DNA of 64,000 nt from Synanceia verrucosa (GCA_029721515.1 CM056550.1:28612619-28676618); one strand, 5' to 3'; counted from the stretch's first letter, positions 1 through 54,315 are shown. Notes: a model not told the origin generated them from the sequence alone. Translations and numbers: made by a program.

Positions 1-3000
1 CAGCGAATATAAGGCCTGCCGAGAACCATTTCAAAGCGACATCTAGTCGTCTGTATAGGCGCTGATGGAGAGCAAGGAGCTTTGCTGCTGTTATTGTATT
101 CTACGATTGGCATTTAGATGGATGCACAATCGTCCAAAAAGAGCGGAGAGACCTTGGTCTCAGCCAGCGTCTTGGGACCACTTGGGATTCAAAAGAAGAC
201 CCTGAATCTGCTCATGCTTGCTTTACAGTCACTTCGAAACCTTGGTGGCAACAATCCACCTTTGTTAATACCCTGTATTCATTCTTCATCTTTTAGTGTA
301 ATGTTTTGCATCTCGCCTTGTGAAGATCTGTTGGCGGAGGAAAATGAGATGCGACGGGAGGCCTGAGAGAAAGCCTTTTACCGGTTTAAGATCAGCCACA
401 GGTATTAAGCTGCTCTCAGGGCCCAACAAAGCTCCAGCAAAAAGCCCAGGCAGGCAGGTGGGAGCTCAGACAACAGGGAGTCAGATAGAGGGAAATCATT
501 GAGATACACAGTAATCTGGAGAAAACAGAAAACTGAGGCTTTATAATGTTTTGAGTTGGAAATTAGTGTCGCAATGTGTCGCCATTTGATGTAAGAATAA
601 AATGATCAGGAAAAGCTGATACCAATTTCATATATAGTACTGTATTTTTTTTCATGTCCTCCCAAGCGCTGACATTCCCATCATCGTGTCTATCTCAGCT
701 TCATCTCGCTGCACCTTTAATCCCACCTCTATCCTCCCCCTCGTCTGTATCTCACATACTTCGAGCGCTTCCCTTTTTTCCTGGCAGGTGGCAGGAAACA
801 AACCCTGTTTCTTTCTCTTCCCCTCTGGTGTTTCACGCTCGTCATCAGTCTAATGCAATCACGGCCGGCCACCTGCCCCAGCCACCGCAAACCACCACCG
901 CCTATTACAACAGCGCTTTTGTCTTTTACTCACAAAGACACAGAGCCTCTTGTTTTGAGAAGGACGTAAAGAAGTGGAATGAAGGAATAAAAGGACGGTC
1001 GAGAGGCAGAAACAGGTTTTACGCCTTTTACCTTGAACTAAATGGGATCAAATGTACATTATGAGCACAACTGATTCACCCGAGTTTCATTTCAAAGCTC
1101 TTTTACATTTTGCTGTTGCCATGTGAAAACCCTGCTTATGTTTTAAATTCAATTGAAGGACTGCATTATTGTTTATAGATTTAGAGAATGCAATACCCCT
1201 CCAGTATATAAAAGTGAGTCAATTACATTTTTTTTACACATGAAGCTTCCAACCAACAGATGACGGGTCTTGTGGGTTACAGAGTTAAAAGGATGGAGCC
1301 AAAGGTTCATATTGGATCTATTAAAGGTAACAGTTCAATACCTACAACACTAGCACAAGATGCTTTAGTCACTGCAGTCTTGGGGGAAATAAGACAGGAA
1401 AGGTTTCGTGTAAAGCTAAATCAATATGTCCTTTGAATAGCAAAAAGACGGCAGAGGTCTTATGTGTGCGGTCCTTTTGATAGTGTTAGCAGTAATAGAG
1501 CCTGATGTATATGCTTTATGAGGCCATAATACTTCAAGGTTTGTCGTGTTTTACTCCAGCTGATCATATCCTCAGTTGTCATAAAGCAAAATCTTATAAG
1601 CTGAAACTACAAAAACCATCAAATTATGGATGTGTGACGCACAGACATAAAGCCATGCATGTTCCATGGCTCATATCACCCAGCATTAGGGAGGGCAGTG
1701 GCCCATACCCCGAATGCTTTCAGCTCTTAGTACACCTCCCAAATGGATTTGCATGGTGAGACTATTTGTGTAAAAGACAACCCTTGCTCTCCAAGGTTGA
1801 GAAATGGCTGAGGGTCAGACTTTATCGCAAATTCACCCGACATTCGATAAGTGGAGGAGAAACAGTCGCCCTGCTTTCTCTCACTCCCCCCGTTCAATAA
1901 AGCTCCCATTGAGGGGAGGAAAACAGCAGACGCACCTTTTCTTTTTTACACTGAGGGAAAAGTACCTCACATTGAGGCTATCACTGAAAGGTCAAGCCTC
2001 TCCGAATCTCATGGAAACTCCATTCAGGATACACACTTCCCTGTTGCCAGACTGGGCTGCGTCCAGCTATCATCTTTGTTACAATAACATTTCCTCGACC
2101 CGACGGGGGGATATGAGCTCCAGAGGAGTAGAGAATGTCAGAACACCGCTTTGACCTTTTTGATCAGTGTGAATATAGATGGGCATCTAACACTCTGTCG
2201 ACTGCAGCATTGCATCCTGCGTCTTTTGTATTAACAGTGCCCTTTTCCCTCTGCCACTGCCCCGTGTGGGTCTTTCTTTCACATGTCCGACTTTAGCATT
2301 TAAGCGTATTTATATTTACATAGCACCTTTCAAAAACAGGATTACAAAATATCTCAACACCTATTAGATGCCGTGATATTTTGTGCAGACATTCATGGTC
2401 TCAGCAGGAAGTTCACCAGTGGTCGATGTTTGTAGTTTTTAGTGAAATGTCTGACAACCTGAAAGACTGCAAATAAATTTGGTACAGACATTCACGTTCC
2501 CCAGAGAATGAACAATAACTTTGGTCGTCAGAGGCTGCCTTCTCTTAGTTGTTTGTTGTTTTGATTGACCAAGATTAGTCCATTATCATGCTTTTTTTCA
2601 TGCTGATTTACCAAGAGGACATCAATTAAAAGTATTTTTTGATTTGGCCCCAGCTTTATTTTGTGTGTGGTGCTAATATACTGTATGTTTACATGCACCA
2701 CACTAGCATTGCTGTTGGTCTGTCGTTTACCAGTAAACATAAGCAACAGGTAGAAGTGTAATGTATTTGTTCAAAATCACAAAAGAAGCGTGGACATTGA
2801 TAGAAAAACAGTTCTTGGTGCACAGAACCAAAGAGCCTTAGGGTTGTCCGTCACAGAGAGGGGGGAATAGTAACAACAGCACACATGTTGAGGGTGTTTC
2901 TGATGCTATCCAGAGTATACTGGCATTGTTGTTCTGGGGTCAGATTTGTTGCTAAATCACTCCCCATTTACTGTACACACCACTGATCCACTGGCCTTGT

Positions 3001-3779
3001 GAATTACTGTGACTTCTCCCTCTCCTCTTGTGCTAGAGTTTTCTGTAACAAGGCCCTCCAACACAAAGTTTGTCTTGATACTGCGAGCCAGCGAGCACTC
3101 AAATAAAACGCTGGCTGTAAAACAAAACCCTTGATAGAATGTTAGCTCAATTCACAATTGATCATAGAGCACTTGCACTGCTGTATAAAACAGATCATAA
3201 AAGCAGCCTGCAAATTTTCCTAAGTGTTATTGTGTGACTTGATGACCCAGAAGCACATTAACTCGCTGAAACACCATCCTCAGAAATACACTTTATTCAT
3301 CAAAATCCCTCTTGTGGCTTTGTGGAAGCTTTGTGGTTCCACACCAGTCTAAAGCCAGACTTGTACCTCCAGCTGAAAAAAACAAAGACAAGTGCTTCTT
3401 TCACTGCGTCGCTGTAACTGCCTTTCCTCCCACGCATACATACACATGTGAGAGAAACACACTGAGAAGCCAGGGCCACATTGCCAAGTGGAGCCCGCTA
3501 CCTCTCACAAACCTCATGTTTATGCAGACATTTAGTGAAAGTTTCTGGCTGACAGGGATGGGGCTTTGTTGACACGCCACCACAGCAGCAGCGAGATGAG
3601 CGAAAAGAAGAGGAGGCCAAGGATGAGATAGTATGAGGAAGAGGAATAAATGAGGACATAATGAGAGGAGAGGAGCCCCCATGGCAGGTCTACAGTGAGG
3701 AGTGTTTTAAAAAGAGGAGAGGGAAAAGACGCACTAAGAAGAGGGAGGCAAGAGCTGCAAAGTCAGCAGTCATGAGACT

Positions 3780-3820
<41 letters not shown>

Positions 3821-5480
3821 ATGCGTGCGTGTGTGTTCTTAGATGAGAACCGCTAGTACAGGCAAGTTAGTGTGTGTGTGTATATATTTTGTCCACTGTG
3901 AGTTAAGATCCCAGATGGAATAGATTCATATATCATTCTCCTAATGGTGTTGGCACTGAGTCAAATATTTGAGATATCTCCCTTTCTCTCTCATTATGAC
4001 TTAACGACTCCAGGATCCGTCTCCATTTAGCTCTATTTTAGCTGGGCTGTCATAACTGTTGAGATTTACTGCAGAGCAACTCCTCCACTCCCAACGCATT
4101 TAGGAACCCAAACATGTCCCGGCCGAGCAGACGGCTGGATTAATAGTGAGATTTCAGTGTTTTCAAGCCATCAGGATGTTAATATCCTTTTCAGGTCCCA
4201 ACATGAGGCTGCACTCCCGCAGCACATACCCTCCACTTGTGAATGCTGCTTGCGCTAAACCCATAAAATGCTCTAATATAAATGTTGATTTTGTGAGATG
4301 GTATCTGTAAAAGAGGTCATGTAAAAGCATAGAGGAAGCAAAAAAAATGTTTAGCAAGAGGAGCATGTCACAAGATAAGAATGTTTTTTACTCAAATGGT
4401 GGTTACAGTGATTAATTCAAATATTTGCATGAAATTGAATATGTGGGCATGTGGGAAAAAATAACATTTAGAAATGAAAGGTACACACACAAAAGTAAAG
4501 CAGTTGAGCTGGGATGGGGAAAAGGGCTGTATCCTTAAAATGAAATGCAGTACTACTGTTCATTGCTAAAAGTTTAAATTATTTTGAGAAGCGGTATAAA
4601 ACTTTTTTTTCTCTTTTTTCTCCACATTAAAAATGTAACTTTGTTAAATTATATGAAAAAAAATATGACCCAACATCCTTAAAGGTGATGCAGACAATCC
4701 TGTTGATTAATTTCCACTTCCTCAGTTAAAATAAAACTGGTCTGCAACTATTGACTAGTTTCATTGTTGATTAATCTGTATGTTTAAAATTTAAAAACCA
4801 AGGGGAAACATTGTCACATTCAGCAGTTTACCATAATACAATGATGAACAGAAAGAGGGAGTGAATCCTTTTAAATTGCTTAAACAATTTATTGATTGTC
4901 AAAATTGTTGATCATCAGTAACTTAGAAACACTGCTTACATTCATAATATAGCTTGACATCTTTGTATTTTGGAATACCAGCTGCTCAAATATTGATAGA
5001 CTCATTTGCTCGCCTTAAGATATATGAAAAGAGAAAAGTGCTTATAGCTGCAGCCAGAAGACAGAAAAGCCTGGCTCCTCCCATAGGTTAAAATAAAAAC
5101 TAGCACCTCCAAAAGCTCTGTTTTTAACACATTACAACTTTTGTTTAGTCTGTAGAAATACTTAAATGAAAAACTTCTCCAAAAAGAAGAGGTTGTTATC
5201 TTTGGGCAGAGACGGTCTCCTGCAGCACAGCAGCCAACTCAATTTACTACACAGATGGTCATTGAGACAGGAAATATGAACGTTACACACACATTCCTAC
5301 CATATCTCTTTTTGCACCACAGGCAGCATTTTATCAGTTTCATTATCTGGCTATTTATTTACATTATTTGTATTTAGCCATGTGCAACCACTGAATACTC
5401 TCCAGCATCATCAGACTCTGACTGCTTGTACTTGCTGCCTTTGTTTTGTCGGCTGGAGGTGTGTTGATTGTTGTGGCACA
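1..5480. other. Intergenic DNA, no gene recognised
   Basis: Mostly unique AT-rich sequence with a (GT)n tract at 3781-3819. The stretch around 4735-4935 (ttgactagtttcattgttgattaatctg) resembles a widespread fish interspersed repeat with ATTAAT-rich ends. Open frames here are short and lack splice or family support. Confidence 0.7.
3781..3819. repeat. (GT)n microsatellite
   Basis: Pure GT dinucleotide run of 39 nt, followed by an imperfect GCATGCGTGCGTGTGTGT tail. Confidence 0.95.
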
Positions 5481-5898
5481 CTTAAGATCTCCCTGCGACC
5501 CTGTCGCTAAGCAACTATGACAACACAATAGTCTAATACCCAAAGGAATTAGACGTCATAGCAAGAGTATGAACAGAATGATCATACTCTTGCTATGACG
5601 TCTAATTCCTTTGGGTATTAGACTATTGTGTTGTCGCTGAGGGTCACTGCTATATCTGGACCTAAGCAGTGAGCGCCATGATCTCCCTTAAGATCTCCCT
5701 TAAGATCTCCCTGCGACCCTGTCGCTAAGCAACTATGACAACACAATAGTCTAATACCCAAAGGAATTAGACGTCATAGCAAGAGTATGAACAGAATGAT
5801 CATACTCTTGCTATGACGTCTAATTCCTTTGGGTATTAGACTATTGTGTTGTCGCTGAGGGTCACTGCTATATCTGGACCTAAGCAGTGAGCGCCATG
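5481..5898. repeat. Tandem duplication (218-bp period) of a perfect palindrome
   Basis: Copy 1 (5481-5680) and copy 2 (5699-5898) appear identical base for base, separated by 18 bp containing atctcccttaag repeats. Each copy has a perfect inverted repeat with 54-bp arms and a 9-nt loop: 5519-5572 against 5582-5635, and 5737-5790 against 5800-5853. The arms read CAACACAATAGTCTAATACC and onwards. The symmetry continues imperfectly outside the arms (gcgaccctgtcgc against gctgagggtcactgc). This looks like a fold-back/MITE-type element recently duplicated in tandem; the family is not identified. Confidence 0.92.
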
Positions 5899-6200
5899 CC
5901 GGGGGAGCCTTGTGGTCGACAGAGCCGCACTCCAAAATAAACACACGCTTGTACGGAAACGATCCACACAGAGACATTCATCCATCCAAGCAAGTCTGCC
6001 TTCATTAAAATGGTTCGCCCGAGCTCTAATTATAGGATTACAAGGCAGCCAGCAGGACAAACACAGCAAGGGCCTCCGGTTGGATGCAGCCGCCCAAAAC
6101 ACACTGATCACTGTACCTAGTGACCTAGGTATCCACCCACAGGCAACAACCCCAAACACTCATTTACACAGCTCTACTCTTTCTCTCCCTCTCTCCACAG

Positions 6201-6256
6201 GATGCCGTACACACTTGGTTTGAACTAAGGCAAGCCAAAGCAAGACATATACCTGG
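6201..6256 (+). other. Exon-like segment with strong splice sites
   Basis: A pyrimidine tract tttctctccctctctccacag precedes 6201 and a consensus donor (gg|gtaagt) follows 6256. The 56-nt interior is open in its first frame (DAVHTWFELRQAKARHIP). I do not recognise the peptide. It could be a non-coding 5' exon of fam20c, an exon of an unseen transcript, or chance. Confidence 0.3.
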
Positions 6257-9200
6257 GTAAGTATAGTGCTGCCTCCCTGACAGACTTAAAAATAACTCCA
6301 AGGTGGGGCGGCAAGGAGAGTCAGCCCCACAGTCTGATAGCAGGAGGAGGCAGACTGGGTCAGGAGAAGTCTTCTCAATAACACCTTATTATAGCCACAG
6401 ACAGTCTGGGCTTTTAAGATGTTTTCAGAGATGACTCAGGGGAATATCAGCACTTAAGAGTCCTGATTCAAGGGGCAACATGCATCCTCTCCTCCGTTTC
6501 CTTCTTTCTAGATATATTTGATAATCTGTAGGCAGCTCAGGACCTCCCTCTGTTTTAGTTTTCAGAACTCCATTCATTCATGCTGGGGTTAGATCAGTAA
6601 ATCAGTTTGCTGGTATGTCCAGAATGAGGAAGTGATTATATCTGCCTAAAATCCAGGTTTGGCATGCTGCAGACCTGTTAGTCAGACTCTCAGGAACGGG
6701 CCCCTCTAGGTTTTAGCTGTGCTAACTGCACAGTTCTCAGTGGTTTCTTAACTTAATGACATCACCAGTTTGTCCAGTACTTTGGTTTATGAGTAAAATA
6801 AATACCAAATATTAGCATGCTAACATGTTTCATTAAGATGGTGAACATGGTAAAGGTCACACCTGCTCAGCATCACAATGTCTAAGTTTGTTGTTTTTTC
6901 CTCCCTGAAATATTTGGGGAAATAGTTTCTTGACATTTTTGTTACATTCGTATACTTTGTTTACGGTACTTACTGTGTGAAATGTGTGATGTGCCATACT
7001 GCATACTGTGGGCTACAGGTAGCTTTAGCACACTGCCTGTGATTATCCTGAGAGCCAGACAAACTTTAATTTACTGTTTTGTCATAATTATTCATGAAGG
7101 AATATGTTGTACATTTTAAAATACACTATTACTGATGTAGAGCCACTGATCTAAAAAGAGCCGCCAAGATGTGTTTTCTTAAGCCCCGCGGGCATCATCT
7201 TGAGGAACAATGAATTCTCTCTGAATATTAAATTTCTTCTAAATTAGACGGCAATTACTTTTATCAACAACTTCCATCCTTCTGTAAGTAAGAACAAAGT
7301 AATGATCACAAAGAAAACACACATCTGTCTCTTTCACACACGTCCCTAATATGCAATCAAGCACAATGTCAGCCTCATTTTGTGCTGACATCCACAAGTG
7401 ATAATTGTGTAAACAAAAAGCGCATCAGTCATTCAAACACTATAAGGAAATAGATGAAAAGGGATGACAAAAAAGTACAAACGATATCAAGAATATCCAT
7501 GATGTGAAAATAAAAAAAGAGGCGCTTTGGGATGAGAGAAGAGACGTTGCCTCCAAAATGCCTCCAAGTCTCCTGTGATTGCGGATGTTTTTACAGAATT
7601 GATTATCACGACAGTTTAAATGTGGACCTGTTTGCGGTTCTGGCCTCTGAACCGAGCAACTGTATTGTGAATGGAAGTGAGGAAGGGCTGAGAGTGGAGG
7701 AGGAGGAGGAGGAGGGTTGAGGGAGGCTTATTGGGGCCAACAGAGGGCATTGTTATCTGTAATATCCATTCAAATGTACCATATCAGATGCGGCGAGCGC
7801 GACTCTGCTCTAGGATGGAAATTAGTCTTGTTCCCCACTCAGCTCTGGTCACGCCAAGGGCAAATTCAGACAAATGAATTTACTCAGACAATGCGTATGG
7901 GCTGCTGGTGATACAAGGAGGGATGTGTGAATGGCAGAAACAGTGGAGAGGACGTGAAGCAGAGAGGGGTCAAACCTCAGGAACGTCCAACCGGCCCTCA
8001 CTTTCTTTCTCACAATGCTAAACAGCTGTCAGCATTTTATTTCCATGCAGCTTTCACATTTCATTTTTAACACCATGTACATTTTCACGATTTGCCCCAA
8101 TGCTGCTGAAATGTGACAAAAGTGTGACAGCGAAACCTAACATGACATTAAATCAGAGTAGCTGCATGTTGTTATTAGAAGACTTTTGACCGAACAAAAC
8201 ATGTAACTTCTTATGGTGTCTTAATATTAATTTGATATCCTCCTGCTTAGACTGACTGATGAGATGGTGGTTGAAGGTCACTGTGACCTCACAAAACATG
8301 ATTTTGGCCAGACATATATAAATCATGTAATAAATTACCACAATTTCACACACATATCCAACAGGAAGAAATGATGAAGTGATGATGACATGGATGTAAA
8401 CGGAGGCGTACAACCCTTAATTGATTATAGTTTTAAACCTGTTTATATTAGTAACCCAGAACACTATAAAGAAAAAAAAACAATTCAATAAAAAATAGCA
8501 AGAACAAGATACAAAAGAGTTTGTCTTTTATTTTTTTTTTACACTAAACAGATATGTTATGATATAGAATATCAGGCAGCAAAATAAAACCGTCATTTTT
8601 CATTTGGACTTGAATCACCTCTTGTCTGACTCTCTGTGGCAGACTTTGTACAGTGACAGTGCAGATAGGAACACAGATAGTACTATCTTGCTGTCCCCCT
8701 GTGCTATCTCACCAAGAGACACTGTGAAGTGTAGAGGACATAAATCTTGTGTATTTACGACCTGTGCTGTAGTCAGCTATCTGTTAGGGTGCCCTGCCTT
8801 GTGCTCCTGCTTTTCCTGATCTTGTCTGTGGTATTTGCCACATGGGATATGGGAGGACTGTGTTTCTCAATCAGCCTGTTATGTCACAGGGAACTATCAG
8901 AGGGAAAAAGGATGAAAAAAGGCTTGGTCATAGAAAACACAGCATATGTTTGCACAAAACCTCAAATTTGATACTGTGTTAATCCCAGAGTTGGGTCCTT
9001 TTGTCTGCAGATTTGTTGTGTTCTTGCACCACACTTTTGTCATGATGGCTCATATTTCTGCCCAGTAATAGACTGTGATTATTCATTTAGAGTTGCAGAA
9101 TTGTCATCTCACAACAGCCCACTTCTATTACCAGATCTGAAGCGCTAATGTCATTTGGCAGCACTATAAAACCAGAGTGCTGACGTACGAGAGAGAAATC

Positions 9201-9635
9201 CTGTCGATGCCGAAAAAGCTCGGCCACAATTGCACAAGACAGGCCTTGTGAGGAACCATTGACCCGTCATTGACTGCTGTGATCCATGTCTGACTGACAT
9301 CAATACACATTCATCTCTGCTGGTTTTCACCTCAGGCTAGTCAGGCCATGGGCTACCAGTGGTCAGCCTGAGGTCCAGACAGGCAACAGGCATCACTTTG
9401 TTTTCAGAGCTTGTACTATCACTTTTTTTTTTTTGCTTCATTGGGAATTTGTCACTAAAGAGCCCTGAAATGTCAGTGGTCAGTGTATCCTATTATGTAT
9501 GTAAGCCCTCTGTTACAACAGTGCTTCCTCTGTGTCTAACACAATAGTCAACGCAGTGGAGCTGAATGCATTGTTAGTCGTGCGACACCTGATGCTTCTC
9601 CTCCTGGAGGAGTAAACCAATCACATCCCGCTCAC

Positions 9636-9661
9636 CACACACACACACACACACACACACA
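9636..9661. repeat. (CA)n microsatellite
   Basis: Pure CA dinucleotide run in the fam20c upstream region. Confidence 0.9.
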
Positions 9662-10511
9662 TTTAGAGCTTCAGATTAGCAAGGGCCTCTACGCTGCCGT
9701 TTTAATTTTGGCTTTACAGCAGCTTCATTAACATTCACAACTAATGTTTTGTTCCACTGGGTAAATCCCCCACAGAGCCGATCTTGAGCCATCTCCTCTC
9801 TTATAAATCTATTCTGTGTTAGTACAAGAGCCACTGCCACCATCTCCCTCTCTCTCTCTCTGGGCTCTTTTTAATTATAAACTAATCTAGGGAGGTAATC
9901 ACAGACAGCATGATCACTTACTCGTGCATATATGTGCCGTACTATGAAATGCAATCGGTTTATTACCCTGTCTCTACTGCCTATTTACAGCCACCAGGAT
10001 AGCACAGATGCAGCCATAATGCCATGCCAATTAGTCGTAAAAAAGAAGCATTTAGTGCACTGACTGGATGTTGTTGCTTCCAGCAGTTTGTTGTGTGCTG
10101 TAGAGGCTAGAGGTCAGAGCGGAAGAAGAGTCATTCATCTTTTTTTCCGCTCTTTAGAAAAATGCTGAAAGGGGCCTGGTGGTTTTCATTTCATGCAGCC
10201 TTTTTTTTTTTTTTTTTTTTAAAAAAACATTATTGGAGATGTGATTGGTGCTGAGTAGCAGCAGTGCAAGGGTGGAAGTGGATCCTCAGACTGATGAGCG
10301 GTCTAATAGGCCTGTCTAATGTATCATCGATGGATTGACTGTCGTCTCGGAGGAGACATTTCAGAGGGATTCTAGGAGATGAATTTCAGCAAAAAAGTGC
10401 ATTGGCTGCTGGTTTGTAAGCGCCAGGCTGGATATTGGAAAGTGGAAAGACGCCCTCTTCTTGCGCAGCCGGGATGTGCAGGGATGATTTCTAATCCAAC
10501 AGGAATACAGA

Positions 10512-10513
<2 letters not shown>

Positions 10514-10544
<31 letters not shown>
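10514..10544. repeat. (CT)n microsatellite
   Basis: CT run in the distal fam20c promoter region, followed by CACTCTCACACTC. Confidence 0.9.
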
Positions 10545-10550
<6 letters not shown>

Positions 10551-11019
10551 ACACTCAGCCAATCTGCGCACGGTGACGCCGCGCAAAAGGCTGGATCTAG
10601 TCTCGGGCTTCATCATCATATTTAACACACCCACCCAGATTCACACATGCTACAGAGAGAGTGCATTCTCCTCTAGCAGCTTTTTCACTCCTGGAGGCTG
10701 TCTCCTGTTACCTGCTACCTGCGCAAGTGCCTCGGGGTGATTTCTTGAAGTAGGGACTCCAGACGTGACTACAAGAAATTACGCACTGACCCTGGATCGC
10801 CGAAGGTGGACGCGAGCGCACACACGCTACTTTTTTTTCCTGGGACTTTCCCCGAGAAAGCATTTATAATGTGAAGAACAGCGTGCGCTTCCATGCACTT
10901 TTTCCTCCCACCCAGCTGATCCACGGCTCGTGCACTTCCCTCCCGCACTGAATGGTGGCTGAATGGTGACACCTTTGCGCGCACTCGAACCTTTTGGACA
11001 CGCACGGGATCATCGCCCC

Positions 11020-11021
<2 letters not shown>

Positions 11022-11079
<58 letters not shown>

Positions 11080-11090
11080 CCTCTCCTCGT
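11022..11090. repeat. (CT)n tract in the fam20c 5' region
   Basis: Nearly pure CT tract of about 69 nt with one TTT interruption, about 375 nt before the fam20c ATG. Confidence 0.93.
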
Positions 11091-11263
11091 ATCACAGCTG
11101 CTTTTTGGATCACTTGTCCTCCACTCTGCCTTCCTCCTGACATATTTGGTGTGTGAAGAGGATGTGGCTCGGGTAAAATCGACCGTTGATCTGAATAGAC
11201 TCTACCTGGACGCTTCCGGGCAATTTTTTCTTCTTTTTGCGCTTTTGAAATCTCAGGACTCCG

Positions 11264-11293
11264 ATGCTGGAAACGCAAAAGGCTGAACACTGA
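11264..11293 (+). other. Upstream ORF of 9 codons in the probable fam20c 5' UTR
   Basis: ATG at 11264 reads MLETQKAEH and stops at TGA 11291-11293. C at -3 and C at +4 make a weak start context. It matters only if the transcript begins upstream of it. Confidence 0.35.
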
Positions 11294-11320
11294 ATCCTTT
11301 ACTCAAGACGGCAAGCGAAG

Positions 11321-11371
11321 ATGGCTCCTACGCGTTCAACGTGTACCTCGTCAGATTGGCGTCCAGTCTGA
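11321..11371 (+). other. Upstream ORF of 16 codons with a strong start context
   Basis: ATG at 11321 has A at -3 and G at +4 and reads MAPTRSTCTSSDWRPV before TGA at 11369-11371, 92 nt before the fam20c ATG. It lies in a different frame from fam20c and ends before it, so ribosomes could reinitiate. Inference: it may damp fam20c translation. Confidence 0.45.
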
Positions 11372-11463
11372 TCAACATCGTCAGCGATGTAGTCAGCCTG
11401 TTCATCTGCGTGCTGATCATTTGCAGTAAATACTCGCATCTGCTCAAGCGGGAGACCGTGAAG

Positions 11464-52654
<41,191 letters not shown>

Positions 52655-54315
52655 CTGTCTGTGGAGGGGCGGAGAGCGCCACGGCGGAAAAGGACTCCCT
52701 GGAAATAGGAGATCCACTCTCTTAAAACACAGATGAGCTCATCTGTACTGAACTCCTCAGAGGGTTTGTGTTGTTTTTTTTTCTTGTTTTGCTGAAGCTG
52801 CCTGAGGTTAATATAATCTGTCTGGAAGTGGAAGCCTGCTGGAAAGGACTGGACCTTGACAAAGTGCAATGACTTGAACTTCACAGATGCTCACAGGTGA
52901 TGTTGAAGACTTCTGGATGGATTTGGGGCCGAGGTCACAAACTAAACTGAACCACCACCCCCTCACATCGCCTTGACTGCTTAAAGTATCCCAGTCTCCA
53001 GTGTAGGATAGTGTCGCCGCACCAACCCACCACAGCACGACCAAACCATGAAAGTCTTGCAAGAGACGCCTTCTCTCTCCGTCTTGTTCAGGACCCTTTT
53101 TTTGAATTCAGTGAATTCTGAGGGACTTGTGAACAACCTGCCCCTCCCCTCTCTTCACAAGCTGAATTATGTGTTTATACGTATCGTTGGTATCCCAAGC
53201 GTTTCTCTTGAACATTCGCAGCAGAGGAGGAAGTAGAAGGTTGACTTCCTGTCTTAATTGTCAAAATGATGTTTTCCTGATATGCTGAAAAAATGTTTTA
53301 TTGCATAGTGTCTTTTTTATTTTTATTTCATTTCTCTTGAGCTGATTCAGCTTTTATCATTGGTATTCAAGATGGAAATATTTGATTGGAGTGCAGGTTT
53401 ACTCCTGGATTTGTTAATTTTGCCCATAAATGTTACTTGTACTTGAGAGAGTATTTATTAAAATTCATATTTATTATTTGAAATGAATACTAATCAGCTT
53501 CAGTTCCGGTGAAGTTGAGTTTATGTCACAGTGGTGCACTTCCTCATTTGTCCAAAAGAGGGCAAACTGAGCATGTGCTGAAGTAGCTGCCAGGTCTGTG
53601 CCTCTCAGTAACTCTCCACATTTCACCCCATTCCAGATATCCAGCTTTCATTAATGTTGATTTAATGCCACCACAAGTATTGGTTAAATTCAGCTGCATC
53701 TACAACATTTAATCCAGCTACTCTTTGTGTTTTGTTCTTTCAGTGCAACAGATGTGAGGTTCAAGTTATGGTACCAAAAGCCAAAATGTGACACGAATAG
53801 TTTTATATTATTGTTTCTTTGTAATATATTTGATGTCCAGATGTTGCTGTTGTGGAGAGATTATTTTTCAGGATGTATATTTCATTCCTCACCAACAGCT
53901 GATAGCTTTTAACTGATGGTGTCAATGATTCAGTTGCTGGCTGAAAGTTAATATATACAGTAGGAAAATCTAGTGCCTGTGCAATGATAGAAATACTTGA
54001 ATGTCTGGTTTCATAGCAGAAAGGTTCAAACTCCTCCCAGGTACGAGCTCTAGGGAAGATGCAGAGGTCTACATCTGTGTGTTTGCTGACTCCATCTCTA
54101 CCATAAAGGTTTTATTCTGCAGTCTAAGTTCCCACAGTCCTGTGTCAGGTCAGTACGGTGTGTATGGATGTGTGGGTGGATCTATGGAGAACCTGAAGAT
54201 GATGTGGTCCTAAAGTGACAATGCTTCTTTTTTTATTCAACCCATCATTTCTGTGGATTTTCTTTCATTTCTTTGCATCATGGTAAAAGTGCAATAAAAC
54301 AAAATAAGCAGAATG
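52655..54315 (+). other. fam20c: Probable fam20c 3' UTR with polyadenylation signal
   Basis: After the TAG there is about 1.66 kb without coding potential. It ends near gtgcAATAAAacaaaataag (AATAAA at 54293-54298), followed by GT/T-rich DNA (gtgctgtactttc), a good cleavage-site context. Earlier weaker A-rich signals exist, so alternative ends are possible. The stretch has AT-rich parts with ATTTA-like motifs (53400-53480). Confidence 0.6.

Larger units (their letters stand above)
5906..10539. other. Intergenic DNA upstream of fam20c
   Basis: No protein gene was recognised. It holds an exon-like 56-nt segment (6201), a (CA)n at 9636-9661, short CT repeats at 9848 and 10514, and a T20A7 run at 10201-10227. 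The part at 9660-9960 has little simple sequence and AT-rich homeodomain-like motifs (tttttaattataaactaatc), so it could be a regulatory element. Confidence 0.65.
10540..11463 (+). promoter_or_regulatory. fam20c 5' flank and 5' UTR with CT-repeat and uORFs
   Basis: Sequence just upstream of the fam20c start is richer in G+C and CpG than its surroundings (GACGCCGCGC near 10575, GCGCGCACTCG near 10976), as expected near a promoter. A CCAAT motif lies at about 10560, followed by TGCGCACGGTGACG. A CT tract lies at 11022-11090 and ends in ...tatcacag, which could be either 5' UTR or an acceptor of a 5' UTR intron. No TATA box at a convincing place was seen. Two short upstream ORFs (11264-11293 and 11321-11371) precede the main ATG. 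The transcription start cannot be fixed from sequence alone. Confidence 0.5.

Noticed and set aside
654..1064. 136-codon frame in the upstream intergenic region
   Set aside because: Composition and sequence give no domain or homology. Length is within chance expectation for this many bases, and no supporting splice sites were found.
10769..11290. Minus-strand 173-codon frame rich in Arg-Glu
   Set aside because: Driven by the CT repeat read as RERERE. No homology was recognised.
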